DNA from: VXYL01 sp963422285
GTDB taxonomy: Bacteria > Pseudomonadota > Gammaproteobacteria > Pseudomonadales > Azotimanducaceae
Length of the DNA: 64,000 bases
Assembly (NCBI GenBank): GCA_963422285.2
Contig: OY729419.2
Span: 1,240,001 to 1,304,000 of the forward strand
Reading direction: 5' to 3'
The notes under the pieces are model-generated. The model was not told where the DNA came from. It worked only from the letters and a program-made list of their open reading frames with translations, and did not search any database. Positions 44,380 to 54,578 of the stretch are shown one piece after another. Position 1 is the stretch's first letter, and each line of letters opens with the position of its first letter. A program made the translations under genes and the position numbers.

Positions 44380-45342
44380 CTAGGAGCGTTGTTGCGGCTG
44401 CTGCGCCGTCTCAATGCGTTCGCGCAGCTCGTCCGCGCTGCGGCATTCGATGATCCACCGGCCCGCTTCACGCAGGGCTCGATGCTGTCGATGTCGCCGA
44501 TCAGCGCTGCCGCCGGGCCAGCCTCGGTGCCGAACCGCACGAGCTCCTGCAGCAGATCCCGATGGCCTTCCCTGTGACCTTCCTGACGCCTCTGCGCGCG
44601 GCAACTCCTCTCGCCATCTCTCGACCTTTGCCGCGAGCATGTCCTCTTCCTCCAACAGTCCTCTTTCCGTCCGACCCGCGCCCAGCCCAGGTAGCTGCGC
44701 CTCCCGTATCCGCTCTGCGAACAGTCGCCGCAGCGACGCATCCGCCGGGCGTCTTAGCAGCCTCGACAGCTGCGCCTCCTATGCCACCGGCTCGCCAAGC
44801 GTATCGCATTGCTCGATGCGATCCGCAGCGACAGTGCGCCATCGTCCGCCAGATGCTTCCACGCAATCCGCTTCGGGTCGAGAATGATGCAGCGCCCCGC
44901 GAAGAATTGCCGCACAACCATCTCCGAGAGTCGCACCGGGCCGCTCCAAGGTGCATCGCCATCGTAGACCACGACCGGCACCACCACCGGCAGCTCGCCG
45001 CTTGGCCCCACGCAGTAGCGCTGTCGGAGCAGGTCCTGCATGAGCAGGCCGCCGTAGACCATGGTTCGCAACGGCATGGCTCAGTCGGGGCCGGACTGGA
45101 ACTCCAGAATAAGAAACAGGCGCTCCCAGGGCGGACGCCCGGCGCTCTTGCGGTAGCCGGCGGACCAGACCATGTCCGCGAACCGCCGCCGGCGCTGGTC
45201 GCCGACAAAGGCGGTGTGCTCCTTGCGCAGGAAGCGCAGGTCGAGGTCCCGCACGAGTTCGGCAGCCAGGAGCGGACCTGCGAGAAGATCGCGGATCATC
45301 GTCCGGTGCGTGAACAGGAGCTTGCTGGTGGGGTCCGTTCAT
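44380..45342 (-). pseudogene. Rpn-family recombination-promoting nuclease (transposase_31/PD-(D/E)XK), decayed
   Basis: From 45342, frames give DPTSKLLFTHRTMIRDLLAG, HTAFVGDQRRRRFADMVW, LFLILEFQSGPD, then MPLRTMVYGGLLMQDLLRQ, PVVVPVVVYDGDAPW and a coiled tail ending in AGRWIIECRSADELRERI. The LILEFQS motif carries the nuclease Glu-x-Gln site. The ATG at 45342 is out of frame with the next conserved residues because of an extra base (ATGAACGGACC), and further frameshifts occur near 45080 and 44780. Rpn proteins are nicking or recombination-promoting nucleases that spread in genomes. It splits the RND gene cluster. Confidence 0.75.
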
Positions 45343-45628
45343 GGGGCGATTGTGGTTATGGGGAAAGCGGCTGTCTGTCAGCCAACGCTGTTTTTGCTGT
45401 AGGAAATACGCCCGCCGTAATGCCGTGGGCGGTAGTCTTGCCTCGCCATCGTTTCTCTCCCGCGGGCGGTGCGTGAGACGCGAGTGCGCTGGGTGCGGGT
45501 GGACGCCCCTGGTGCTCCCGCTCGACAACACGCTTCCTGTGCTATAGGTCGCCGCAAGTTCAACGTCGATTGGTAATATTGGCCTAGATGGCGGCGGACG
45601 AGCGCCGCTTGAGAACACCGGTGCAGCC

Positions 45629-48600
45629 ATGATTGTCTCCCGCGCAGCCATTCGTCGCCCCGTCACGGTAGGCATGGCGTTCATCGGCTTGGCCATTGTC
45701 GGTGCCTTCGCCGGCATGCGCATGTCCGTGGAGCAGTACCCGGACCAGGAAAGGCCCTACGTTGGCATGGGCATCCCCTACGGCTCCACCTCTCCCCAAG
45801 AGATCGAGCGCAACGTCACCCGGCCGGTAGAGGAGATTCTCTCCACCATCGGCGGCATCGACCGCATGTACTCCCACACCCGCACCGGCTTCGTCTGGTT
45901 GTCCATTGCGCTGAACGACGGCGAGAACGCCGCCACCAAGGGCATCGAAGCCAAGGAACTGATCGAGAGCATCCGCCACCGCCTGCCCAGCGACATCCGC
46001 CACGTTCAGCTTCGCCACCGCGACGAGGGCAGCGAGCCCATACTCTCCTTCGTGATCGCGGCACCGCACCTGGACGAGCAGGACGCTTGGCGACTGCTGG
46101 ACGCTCGGGTGCGGATGGTGCTGGAGCGGGTGCCCGGGGTGAACTCGGTACACCTGTTCGGCACCGAGCAGCAGTATGTGCGCATCGCCCTGGACCCGGG
46201 CCGCCTGGAAGCCCATGGCCGCGACCTCTTGGACATCCAGCAACGCTTGGCTGAGGAGAACTTCTACATCTCCGCCGGCAGCTTCGAGCAAGCCCGACTG
46301 GAAACCCAAGTGCGTCCGCTGGGTCGTTTCCGGAATCTCGACGACATTCTCGATCTGCCGCTGGGCAACGGTCTGAAGCTGGTCGACGTGGCCGAGGTGG
46401 CCTATGTGCCCCGGGACGAGGCCGACCAGAGACGACTGAACGGCGAGGACGCGCTGGGCGTTTCCATCTACAGGAAGCCGGAGGCCAACCTGGTCGCCGT
46501 GGCGGGAGCGGTGCAGCAGGCCATGGCCGAAGCCGCCGAGGATCCGGAGCTGGCCGACGCCTCCTTCCTCACGGTAAGCGATCAGGCCGAAGCGGTGCTG
46601 GAAGCCTTGGAAAACCTGCTGCAGAACGGCGTCATCGGCGGGCTGTTGTCTACCGCGGTGCTGTTCGCCTTCATCCGCCGGCTGGCACCGGCGCTGCTGA
46701 TCTCTGCCACCGTGCCGCTGGCGCTGGTCGCTACCTTGGGGGTGATGTACTTCGCTGGTCTGACGCTGAACGTGTTGTCTCTGGTGGGCCTGATGCTGGC
46801 CGTCGGGCTGCTGGTGGACAACGCCGTGGTGGTTTCGGAATCCATCGCGCTCAAACGCCGGCAGCACGGCTTGAGTCCATACCAAGCCGCCGATCTCGGC
46901 GTGACGGAAGTAGGCATGGCCATCACCGCCGGTACGCTGACCACCATCGTCGTGTTCGTGCCTATGGTGTTCATGGACGTCATGGAGATCTCGACCACCA
47001 TGGCCAACGTGGCACTGCCCCTGTGTACCTCCATCCTCGCCTCGCTCTTGATCGCGACGACGCTGATTCCCGCCCTCCTGGCGCGAACGCCGGCGATGAA
47101 GCGCGAGCCCCGCTATCGAAACTTCGAGCGCTTGGCCGACGTCTACGAACGAGCCATCCTGTTTACCCTGGGGCATCGCGTCAAAGCGCTGCTGGTGGCA
47201 GCCTTGATCGGTGGTGCCGGGTGGTACGGCTATCTGCAGCTAGACGTGAACATGATGCCGGAGGAAGACAGCCGGTCTTTGCAGCTGCGGTTTTGGGTGC
47301 GCGGTACGCTGACCTTGGCGCGCATGGAGGCCATCGTCGACGATGTGGAGGCGTCGATTCTGGCCAGCCGCGACGAACTGGGCATCGGCGACGTCTCCAC
47401 CACGTTCGACTACGACCGCGGCGACGTCTTCATGATCATGCGCGAGGACAGCCGGTACGCCGCATCGGTGGTGCAGGAGAAGATTCTGGAGATGATGCCC
47501 GACGTGCCCAATGTCAACTTCTACTTCCGTTCCAAGAAACGTCGGCGCGGCTACCGGGACGGCGACGGCGGCCTGGGGGTGCGTCTGATCGGCGACTCCA
47601 CGGCCCGGCTCATGGAGATTTCGGACAGCGTGATCGCCGTGCTCGAACGCATGCCCATCCTCGGCAATGTCCACACCCAGGCGGAGTCCGGCCGCCAGGA
47701 ACTGGCGGTGGTGCTCAAGGCCGAGCAGGCAGGCCAGCTAGGCGTGACCGCTATGAATCTCGGCCGTAGCGTCTCGGTAGCGCTGGGTGGCGTCCAGCTG
47801 CGCCGCGGCCTGGACCAGGGCGGCTGGGAGGACGCCATCCACTTGGAGATCGAAGACAAGGACGACCTTCGCTTGGCGGATCTGCGCCGGCTGCCGATAT
47901 TCCTGCCGGATGGCGGTACGGTGGCCCTCGAGGCCGTGGCGGATCTGGAGTTCCGTCCGGCGCTGGGCAGCATTCGGCGCGAGAACCGAGAAACGTCGGT
48001 GACCGTGGAGTTCTCGCTGAAGGATACGCCGCCCTTGGTCGCCCGGGCCCAAGTGGAGGCAGTGATGCGCAATCTCCAACTGCCGCCGGGGTACCGCTGG
48101 GAGATGGGACGCGATTTTGATTCCGAGAGCGAGCAGTTCCGCGACATGCTGTTGCTAATCGGCGTGGCCGTCCTGCTGGTGTACATGCTGATGGCGGCAC
48201 TGTTCGAGTCCGTGCTGTTCCCCAGCGCGGTGCTGTTCGCCATCGTCTATTCCGCGGTAGGCGTGATGCTGTTCCTCTGGGCCACGGACACGCCGCTGAC
48301 CATGATGGCCATGACCGGGATGGTGCTGCTGGCGGGCATCGTCGTGAACAACGGCATCGTGCTGCTCAACCGCATCTTCCAGCTGCGACGCGCCGGCGCG
48401 TCGCGGGAGGAAGCCATCGTCCAGGGCGGGCGCGACCGCCTGCGCCCCATCCTCATGACCGCCGCCACCACCGTGGCTGGCCTGACTCCGCTGGCGGTGG
48501 GCGATGTGCGCGTCGGCGGTTCCGGCGAGAGCTACATGCCCATGGCCCGCGCGATCATCGGCGGACTCTCCTTCGCCACCTTGGTGACGCTGCTGCTGAC

Positions 48601-48697
48601 GCCCCTGCTCTACGTCCACTTCGACAACCTCAAGCGCGGCGCAGTGGGGTTCTGGCGCAACGCCACGGCGTCGTCGGCGGACTCGTTGGCGGAGTAG
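45629..48697 (+). CDS. RND efflux permease (HAE1/AcrB-like), pump gene 2
   Basis: Second proton-driven RND permease, 1022 aa, start ATG at 45629 giving the standard N-terminus MIVSRAAIRRPVTVGMA. TM4 has GLLVDNAVVVSESI. The late motif GMVLLAGIVVNNGIVLLNRI and a conserved C-terminal helix bundle are present. It lies 3' of the adaptor and first permease on the same strand; adaptor-permease-permease is a known gene order, so the two permeases probably worked with the same adaptor. It now has an independent 5' region because of the intervening Rpn debris; no clear promoter was found. Confidence 0.93.
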   Translation: MIVSRAAIRRPVTVGMAFIGLAIVGAFAGMRMSVEQYPDQERPYVGMGIPYGSTSPQEIERNVTRPVEEILSTIGGIDRMYSHTRTGFVWLSIALNDGENAATKGIEAKELIESIRHRLPSDIRHVQLRHRDEGSEPILSFVIAAPHLDEQDAWRLLDARVRMVLERVPGVNSVHLFGTEQQYVRIALDPGRLEAHGRDLLDIQQRLAEENFYISAGSFEQARLETQVRPLGRFRNLDDILDLPLGNGLKLVDVAEVAYVPRDEADQRRLNGEDALGVSIYRKPEANLVAVAGAVQQAMAEAAEDPELADASFLTVSDQAEAVLEALENLLQNGVIGGLLSTAVLFAFIRRLAPALLISATVPLALVATLGVMYFAGLTLNVLSLVGLMLAVGLLVDNAVVVSESIALKRRQHGLSPYQAADLGVTEVGMAITAGTLTTIVVFVPMVFMDVMEISTTMANVALPLCTSILASLLIATTLIPALLARTPAMKREPRYRNFERLADVYERAILFTLGHRVKALLVAALIGGAGWYGYLQLDVNMMPEEDSRSLQLRFWVRGTLTLARMEAIVDDVEASILASRDELGIGDVSTTFDYDRGDVFMIMREDSRYAASVVQEKILEMMPDVPNVNFYFRSKKRRRGYRDGDGGLGVRLIGDSTARLMEISDSVIAVLERMPILGNVHTQAESGRQELAVVLKAEQAGQLGVTAMNLGRSVSVALGGVQLRRGLDQGGWEDAIHLEIEDKDDLRLADLRRLPIFLPDGGTVALEAVADLEFRPALGSIRRENRETSVTVEFSLKDTPPLVARAQVEAVMRNLQLPPGYRWEMGRDFDSESEQFRDMLLLIGVAVLLVYMLMAALFESVLFPSAVLFAIVYSAVGVMLFLWATDTPLTMMAMTGMVLLAGIVVNNGIVLLNRIFQLRRAGASREEAIVQGGRDRLRPILMTAATTVAGLTPLAVGDVRVGGSGESYMPMARAIIGGLSFATLVTLLLTPLLYVHFDNLKRGAVGFWRNATASSADSLAE

Positions 48698-48749
48698 CAG
48701 CGAAGCAACATCCGGCTAAGCGAGTGGCGATTCGGAGAACGCCCTGGCC

Positions 48750-48938
48750 GTGCTGCGTCGCCACGACTTCGATGCCGCTGTGCCTGCGCCCGATGACCGT
48801 CCTGCACTCGAACCCGCGCCGGCGCGACGGCTGTACGAGACGATCTTCCTGCCGCTCTGCGCGGAGATGCCGGATGCGGAAGCGCAACGCATGGCAGCCG
48901 TCCTATGCGCGAACGTCGCATCCGGGGTCGGTCGATGA
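48750..48938 (+). pseudogene. C-terminal fragment resembling DegT/DnrJ/EryC1 aminotransferase
   Basis: A 62-codon frame ending RRLYETIFLPLCAEMPDAEAQRMAAVL with a preceding FDAAVPAPDDRP, which resembles the last helices of sugar aminotransferases (the L-x-L-P-L-x-P-x-M-x-D-x-x-x-x-V-A pattern). A stop precedes it at about 48717 and no start fits the family, so only a fragment remains. Tentative family call. Confidence 0.35.
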
Positions 48939-48970
48939 TGCCAGAGCGTTCCGCCTCGCCGATTTCCCCC

Positions 48971-50122
48971 TCAATCGAACAGGCCCTGGAACCTCGGCGC
49001 TTCGTTGCTGGTGCGGGCTTCGCGGAGGCAGCGCGCCAGCACCGGCATGCCGTCGCGGATGTCGTCGTCGGCAACATGCCCGAAGGCGAGACGCAGATAG
49101 GGGACGGGCTCGCCGCGGATGTGGAAGTTCGACCCCGGCGCGTAGAAGAAATCGTGTTCGGCGGCGACGCGAGCCAGCTTCTCCTGGTCCACATCGTCCG
49201 GGAACCGCACCCAGACGAACAGACCGCCGGCGGGGTTGGACGACACGCAGACGTCCGCCGCCGCTTCCCGAAGCCCGTCCACCACTAGGTTCTTCTTCAC
49301 CTTGAGCGCCTCGTTCAACTCCTCGGTGAGCGACCAGACCCCTTCCTTGTAGAGCTCCGCCACCACCGCCGCGGCGAGGTAGTTGCCGCCGGCGTCGTGG
49401 CGGCGGGCGAGGATGGCGTTCAGCATCTTCGGCGGGGCGTAGAGATAGCCCAGCCGCAGCCCAGGCGCGAGGATCTTCGAAAGCGAACACAGGTAGATGA
49501 CGTTTTCCCAGTCCGACAGGGCGTACAGCGCTGGCGGCTTGTCGCCATCGTAGTGGACGTCGCCGTAGCAGTTGTCCTCGATCACCGGAATATCGCGCCG
49601 AGCGGCGACCTCGATCAGCGCCCGGCGGCGTTCCACCGGCATGACGGCACCGGTGGGGTTCTGGTAGGTGGCGAGCGCGTAGATGAACTTGGGCTTGCGC
49701 TCGTCGCCAAGTTCGTCGAGTTTCGCCTCCAGCAGTTCGATGCGCATGCCGTGCTCGTCCACGGGAATGCCCACCATGTCGATGCCCAGTGCGCGGTAGG
49801 CGCCGATGGTGCCGGAGTAGGTGACCTCCTCGCAGATCACCGCATCGCCGGGCTTTGTCAGCGCTTCGGCGACCAAGGTGACGGCCTGCATGGAACCGTT
49901 GGTCAGCGCTAGCGCGTCGGCGTCCACAGCGACGCCTTCCCGCTCCGATTCCCGTCGCGCCATGGCGAGGCGCAGCCCACGGTGGCCGAGCTTGCCGGGA
50001 TAGTTGGTAAGTTCAGCGTACTCGTTGGCGATGGCATCCCGGGCGGCGCGTTGCAGGCGCTCGACGGGAAAGGTGTCCGGATTCGTGCGCCCGACGGCGA
50101 AGTTGAAGATCCGTTCAGCCAT
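48971..50122 (-). CDS. Class I/II PLP aminotransferase (2-aminoadipate-transaminase-like)
   Basis: A 383-aa fold-type I aminotransferase of the MocR/LysN-like group without the regulatory domain. YQNPTGAVMPVERR is the PLP-binding Asn-Pro-Thr-Gly motif, IEDNCYGDVHY follows, and Lys216 in CSLSKILAPGLRLGY binds PLP. The conserved C-terminal Arg region reads YLRLAFGHV. The start overlaps the 3' end of the isomerase gene by 8 bp, in a three-gene minus-strand set Gfo/Idh, isomerase, aminotransferase. Amino-group donor unknown. Confidence 0.88.
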   Translation of the reverse strand: MAERIFNFAVGRTNPDTFPVERLQRAARDAIANEYAELTNYPGKLGHRGLRLAMARRESEREGVAVDADALALTNGSMQAVTLVAEALTKPGDAVICEEVTYSGTIGAYRALGIDMVGIPVDEHGMRIELLEAKLDELGDERKPKFIYALATYQNPTGAVMPVERRRALIEVAARRDIPVIEDNCYGDVHYDGDKPPALYALSDWENVIYLCSLSKILAPGLRLGYLYAPPKMLNAILARRHDAGGNYLAAAVVAELYKEGVWSLTEELNEALKVKKNLVVDGLREAAADVCVSSNPAGGLFVWVRFPDDVDQEKLARVAAEHDFFYAPGSNFHIRGEPVPYLRLAFGHVADDDIRDGMPVLARCLREARTSNEAPRFQGLFD

Positions 50123-50870
50123 TGCCGGCCGCCAAGCCGTTGCCGACGAGGTAGCGGTAGCTCCGCTCCACCGCCGACATCATGTCGGTGTCGCAGGCGT
50201 CGAGCTCGACGATCACCCATTCCAGCACGTCCGCATCCGCCGCCTCGATCACGCCAGCGATATCCATGCTGCCTTCGCCTACCGCGACGTGGGCCCTGCC
50301 TTGCTCGAGGGGGCCGTCCTTGATGTGCAGCAGCGGTGCGCGATGCTTCACCCGTGCCACTTCCGCGGCTGCGTCCACGGTGCCGAAGTTGGCGGCCCAG
50401 TAGGTGTCCACCTCGAACAGCACCCGGGGGCAGCGCTCGGCGATATGCCGGTAGCCGAGCTTGCCGTCGATCTCGGCGAACTCCCACCAGTGGTTGTGCA
50501 GGAAGAGCTCGATGCCGTGGGGCTCCAGGGCATCGATCAGCGCATTCACCGTGTCCGCGGTGCGCTTTACGGCATCGAGGTCGGCGAAGTCTTCGGGGCC
50601 GAAGCCGCCGGCGGCGCGCGTCAGGCCGAGGGCTGCCACGGTGTCCACCACTTCCGCAACATCGACGCGATTGGCCCAGGGATGGTGGCTGGAAGAAACC
50701 GCCATGCCCAGACCCTCCACCTGGGCCTTGAATGCCGCCGGGCTCTTGTCGAACAGGTTGAACGGCTCCACTCCCTTGTAGCCGATGGCGGCGAGGCGTT
50801 CGAGCACGGCGTCGAAGTCCTGCTGGGATTCCTCGCGCAGCGAATAGAGTTGCACCGAGATGGGCTTCAT
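50115..50870 (-). CDS. Sugar phosphate isomerase/epimerase (AP endonuclease-2 fold)
   Basis: A 251-aa TIM-barrel protein of the xylose-isomerase-like superfamily. Metal-ligand positions are seen as LFLHNHWWEF, VLFEVDTYWAAN and the EWVIVELD strand. The ATG at 50870 overlaps the stop of the Gfo/Idh gene (ATGA), showing coupling. Such pairs usually oxidise and isomerise sugars or inositols during carbohydrate catabolism; the substrate here is unknown. Confidence 0.85.
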   Translation of the reverse strand: MKPISVQLYSLREESQQDFDAVLERLAAIGYKGVEPFNLFDKSPAAFKAQVEGLGMAVSSSHHPWANRVDVAEVVDTVAALGLTRAAGGFGPEDFADLDAVKRTADTVNALIDALEPHGIELFLHNHWWEFAEIDGKLGYRHIAERCPRVLFEVDTYWAANFGTVDAAAEVARVKHRAPLLHIKDGPLEQGRAHVAVGEGSMDIAGVIEAADADVLEWVIVELDACDTDMMSAVERSYRYLVGNGLAAGNG

Positions 50871-51916
50871 AGCTTGATTTCGTCTCCCGTTTGCGCGGAT
50901 TGGTACAGGCCGTCGAGGATGCGCTGCACGGCGAGGGACTGCTTCACCGTCACCAGCGGCGTCTCGCGGCCGAGAATGGCGTTGACGAAGTTGCGTACCC
51001 GGCTGTCCACCGGGTGGGCGGGCTGCGGCGCGGCCGGGTTCTGAATTACCTGGTAGCCGTCCTGGCCGTCGCGGTACAGCTCGCGGCCGTAGGTGTCCAG
51101 GGTGGCGTCGGTGCCGTACAACACCACGCTCATGTCGTTGTCCGTGCGCTGATGCAGCGCCCAGGCAGCCTCGATGGCTACCGTGGCGCCGTTGCCGAAC
51201 TTCACCAGACCCGTGGCGAAGTCGTCCACGTCGAAGCGCTGGTCGATGATCTCCGACTGCCCCCAGTTGCCATTGCCCAGGCCCCGATGGCCGAAGTTGG
51301 TGTATGTCGCGCCGGAGACGCTTGCCGGTTCGAAGTTGTCCATCAGGTACAGCGCCGCATCGAGCATGTGGACGCCGATGTCCAGCAGACCGCCGCCACC
51401 GGCGGTTTCCTGATGGGTGAACCAGCTGCCGATGCGGGGAATGCCGCTTCGTCGCCGCCAGAACGCCTTGGCGTGGAATACGCTGCCGAGGTCGCCTCGC
51501 TCGACCATGCCCTTGGCGGCCTGCACCGCGGCACCGAAGCGCTGGTTCATGCCCACCATGAATATCCGGCCTGAAGCTGCCGCGGCGTCGGCCACCGACC
51601 GCGCTTCGGCATAGTTCATGGAGAAGGGCTTTTCCAGCAAGGCGTGCTTGCCGGCGGCCAGTGCCGTTCGGGCGCATTCGGCGTGGAAGCGATTGGGCAC
51701 GGCGATGTAGACGGCGTCCACATCGCTTCGAGCAATCGCCTCGTCGGCGCTGGCCAGCACGGACGGCACGGCGAAGCGCTGGGCGAAGGCGTTGGCGCGA
51801 GCCGCGTTCGGGTCGGCGATAGCGACCATCCGCACGTCGTCGCAGGCGGCGAGCTCCATGCCGGTGGCGTGGGCGATGCTGCCAGCGCCGATGATTCCCA
51901 AGCCGACTTTCGCCAT
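50867..51916 (-). CDS. Gfo/Idh/MocA family oxidoreductase
   Basis: A 349-aa NAD(P)-dependent dehydrogenase acting on sugars or cyclitols. The Rossmann loop is LGIIGAGSIA; the catalytic EKPFSMN motif carries the Lys-Pro pair and GGGLLDIGVHMLD is the substrate-site motif of the family. Start ATG at 51916 is supported by GGAGGG five to six bases upstream. It leads a translationally coupled set with an isomerase and an aminotransferase. Confidence 0.9.
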   Translation of the reverse strand: MAKVGLGIIGAGSIAHATGMELAACDDVRMVAIADPNAARANAFAQRFAVPSVLASADEAIARSDVDAVYIAVPNRFHAECARTALAAGKHALLEKPFSMNYAEARSVADAAAASGRIFMVGMNQRFGAAVQAAKGMVERGDLGSVFHAKAFWRRRSGIPRIGSWFTHQETAGGGGLLDIGVHMLDAALYLMDNFEPASVSGATYTNFGHRGLGNGNWGQSEIIDQRFDVDDFATGLVKFGNGATVAIEAAWALHQRTDNDMSVVLYGTDATLDTYGRELYRDGQDGYQVIQNPAAPQPAHPVDSRVRNFVNAILGRETPLVTVKQSLAVQRILDGLYQSAQTGDEIKL

Positions 51917-52040
51917 ATTGCCCTCCGCCGATGAATAGTGCCAATGGTAGCCCGGTTCCGGCGCCGGCGCTTGCCGATCGCGGCGCGTCGTTATGGCATC
52001 ATTGGCATCTTCGCCGAGACGCCAGCGACGATTGCCGTGC

Positions 52041-52789
52041 GCCGCACCGCCGCCTCCTGTGTCTGGTCCTTGCCGGCGCAACCGCTGCGCCGCTGGCGGA
52101 GCAAGTGCCCCTCTAACGCTTCTTCGAATCGGCACGGGCGACCGGCATCTCCATTTCTCCCGACGGTCGCCACCTTGCGGCGATTATCGGCGCCTTGGTC
52201 GAGATGCGGAACAGCGAGACCCTGGAATACGAAGGCGGCTTCGATGTCAGCGGCAACGGCGAGGAAGTACACGACTATTGGCGGGTGAAAGACGAGCGAG
52301 CGATGATCGCCACCCACCGCCAGATTTTCGGCTACGAAGCTCCCGCGCTCACCGGCAACTACTACGCCTGAAGCGTCGATGACGGCAAGCGGTTTTCACC
52401 CTACCGGTCCGAGCGCGCTGCGTCATCGGCCATGTCGGCATCTACGATCTCGGCATGCTGCGGCGCAAAGGAGACATCGGGCGAACGAACAGCGGCTGGC
52501 GCAACCTGGCGCACCGGGTGGGCGAGGACGAGAGCGAACATCGCGCCCAGTCGCCGGCACACAACGCGCACCGCATCCGAGCCCCGGTGATGCTCTCTCC
52601 CACGGCGGCCGCGACCTTCGTGCCCGCCGGAACATGCCGAAGCCATGCGGACGGCGCTGGAAGAGCATGGCGTGCCGGTGGTGTCCCTGGTCGAAACCCG
52701 GGAGGCGCACGGGCTTCTACGACGACGAAAATCGAATCCGCTCGTACCGGGAGATCCTCGCCTTCCTGCGCAAGCACGCCGCGGGCTGA
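52041..52789 (+). pseudogene. Prolyl oligopeptidase (S9) family gene with large internal deletion
   Basis: A signal-peptide-like stretch (LLCLVLAGATAAPLAEQ) is followed by a TAA in place of a sense codon, then the S9 N-terminus RFFESARATGISISPDGRHLAAI up to about 52370. After that, sequence jumps to the C-terminal alpha/beta hydrolase part in other frames: CVIGHVGIYDLGMLRRKGDIG, AQSPAHNAHRIRAPVML, and finally HGFYDDENRIRSYREILAFLRKH ending at 52789. The catalytic serine region and the propeller are missing, so about 1.3-1.5 kb has been deleted. The HGF catalytic His motif survives as ghost sequence. Confidence 0.7.
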
Positions 52790-53186
52790 CGGCAAGGTAG
52801 CGGCGAGATGCGGAAGGTTGCGAACCGTCTGGTCCTAGGAATGCTCCGAACAAGCGATCGCGATGCATCATGGTTGTCATGGAACGAGTTTGGTGCGAGC
52901 AGGCGTGATGTCGGCCCGGACGACGTTAGCGGACTTGGGATGCGATGCGAAGAAGCGGGCGGCGCGGACGGATCGCCCCGCTGCCGAGGTCTGCCAGCCT
53001 GCCGATCGGCGACCGGGGCCGAGGCGGGAGCAGTGCGCCCGAATCACGCAAGATCATGCGATTCGGGTCCGAAATCCACCTCGAGCGTCGAGACGAACCG
53101 GTGCCAGCCGCCTCCCTGCCCTGTCCGGCCTCCTCCCCTTCGCTGCAACGCCGTCGCGCACCTGTTCAGACCTTCCCTAGCAGAGC
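52790..53186 (+). other. Gene-free stretch
   Basis: About 400 bp between the S9 relic and the MFS gene's 3' end. No frame with a family match, no clear repeat and no terminator-like hairpin with a T-run was seen. Confidence 0.4.
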
Positions 53187-54578
53187 CTACGCCGATGTCG
53201 CCCGCTCTTCCTTCACCAACAGCATCAGCGTCACGCCCACGCCGAGCAGGATGAGAACCGAACTGAAGCCGACGCGCTGGCTGTCGAACAGGCCGGTGAA
53301 GAACGCCACCAGGATCGGCGCCACGAACACCGTCACCTGTCCCGACAGCGCGTACAGGCCGAAGAATTTGGTCATCTCCCCTTCCGGCGCGATGCGGGCG
53401 AGCAGGGTGCGGCTGTTGGCATAGGCCGAGGTGATGAACAGCGCGAACAGCACTGAAACGCCCAGATAGGCGATCTCCGGCAAGGTTCGGAAGAACGCGA
53501 AGTCCCACAGCGGCTGATCGAGCCCATCGAACTCGATGAAGAAGAGGGTGGTCGGCGTGATGGAGACCGCCGCCAAGAGGGCAACGAAGTTGCCGGCGAT
53601 GGTGAAGACGATGGCCTTCTTGGAGCCGACCAGATCGTCCAGCCAACCGCCGATGAAGCCGGCGGCGATGGCGAACACCGTCAGGAAGACGCCCACCAGC
53701 AGCCGCTCGGCACCGCCCCAGCCGAAGATGCCGGTGGCGTAGATCATGTAGAACGTCATGATCGCCACCTTGCCGTCGTTGAAGAACATCCGCGCCAGCA
53801 GGTACAGCGCGATGTTCCGATACTTCAAGACCTGTCGAATCGTCCGCACCACATCGGCGATGCCGGCCCGGATCGCCTGCTTCACCGTGGACCCCGTGCC
53901 GCTTTGATCCGGCGTGAAGAAGAACAGGGGCAGCGCGAACAACACCAGCCAAACGGCGGCGATGGGCGCGGCGATGCGGTCGTGCTCGAACATGTCGGTG
54001 TCCAAGCCGAACATCACTTCGTCCGGCAGCCAGTCCCAAGTCAGCAAACCCGACGCCGGCAGCGCGAAGGCGTACAGCATCGCCCCCAGGATGATCAACG
54101 CGCCGCCGTTGCCGAGCGCCAGCCCCCAGCCGGATACCGTGCCTAGGCGATGATAGGGCACTACCGACGGCAGCATGGCGTTGTGGAACACTTCGGTGAA
54201 TGCGAAGCCGGTGCCGGCGACGGCCAGCGCCACGGCCAGCATGACGATGCCCGCTCCGGCATCTCCAGGCACGGCGAACCACAGCAGCACGATGGCCGGC
54301 ACCATCATGGCGATGAACGCGGCGATCCACGGCTTGCGGCGTCCCACCTTGTCCGCGATGGCGCCCAGCAAGGGGGCGAGGCAAGCCGTCACCACGCCGG
54401 CGAAGCCGTTGATGTAGCCCCATATCTCCTGGCCACGCACCGGATCGCCGATCACCTCGGCGGAGAAGTACGGCCCGAAGATGTAGATGACGATGAGAAT
54501 GTAGTAGGGGTTGCGCGCCCATTCGAACAGCGCCCAGCTCACCTGACCCGTCGTATTGGCGTAGGCGCGGCCGTTCAC
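53187..54578 (-). CDS. MFS permease of the UMF1/Atg22-like group
   Basis: A 463-aa integral membrane transporter with about 11-12 helices. VSWALFEWARNPYYILIVIYIFGPY at the N-terminus and the loop motif GAIADKVGRRKPWI (after TM2) are characteristic of this group, related to fungal vacuolar effluxers. The GTG at 54578 overlaps the stop of the MBL gene (GTGA), so expression is coupled. The transported solute is unknown. Confidence 0.85.
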   Translation of the reverse strand: MNGRAYANTTGQVSWALFEWARNPYYILIVIYIFGPYFSAEVIGDPVRGQEIWGYINGFAGVVTACLAPLLGAIADKVGRRKPWIAAFIAMMVPAIVLLWFAVPGDAGAGIVMLAVALAVAGTGFAFTEVFHNAMLPSVVPYHRLGTVSGWGLALGNGGALIILGAMLYAFALPASGLLTWDWLPDEVMFGLDTDMFEHDRIAAPIAAVWLVLFALPLFFFTPDQSGTGSTVKQAIRAGIADVVRTIRQVLKYRNIALYLLARMFFNDGKVAIMTFYMIYATGIFGWGGAERLLVGVFLTVFAIAAGFIGGWLDDLVGSKKAIVFTIAGNFVALLAAVSITPTTLFFIEFDGLDQPLWDFAFFRTLPEIAYLGVSVLFALFITSAYANSRTLLARIAPEGEMTKFFGLYALSGQVTVFVAPILVAFFTGLFDSQRVGFSSVLILLGVGVTLMLLVKEERATSA

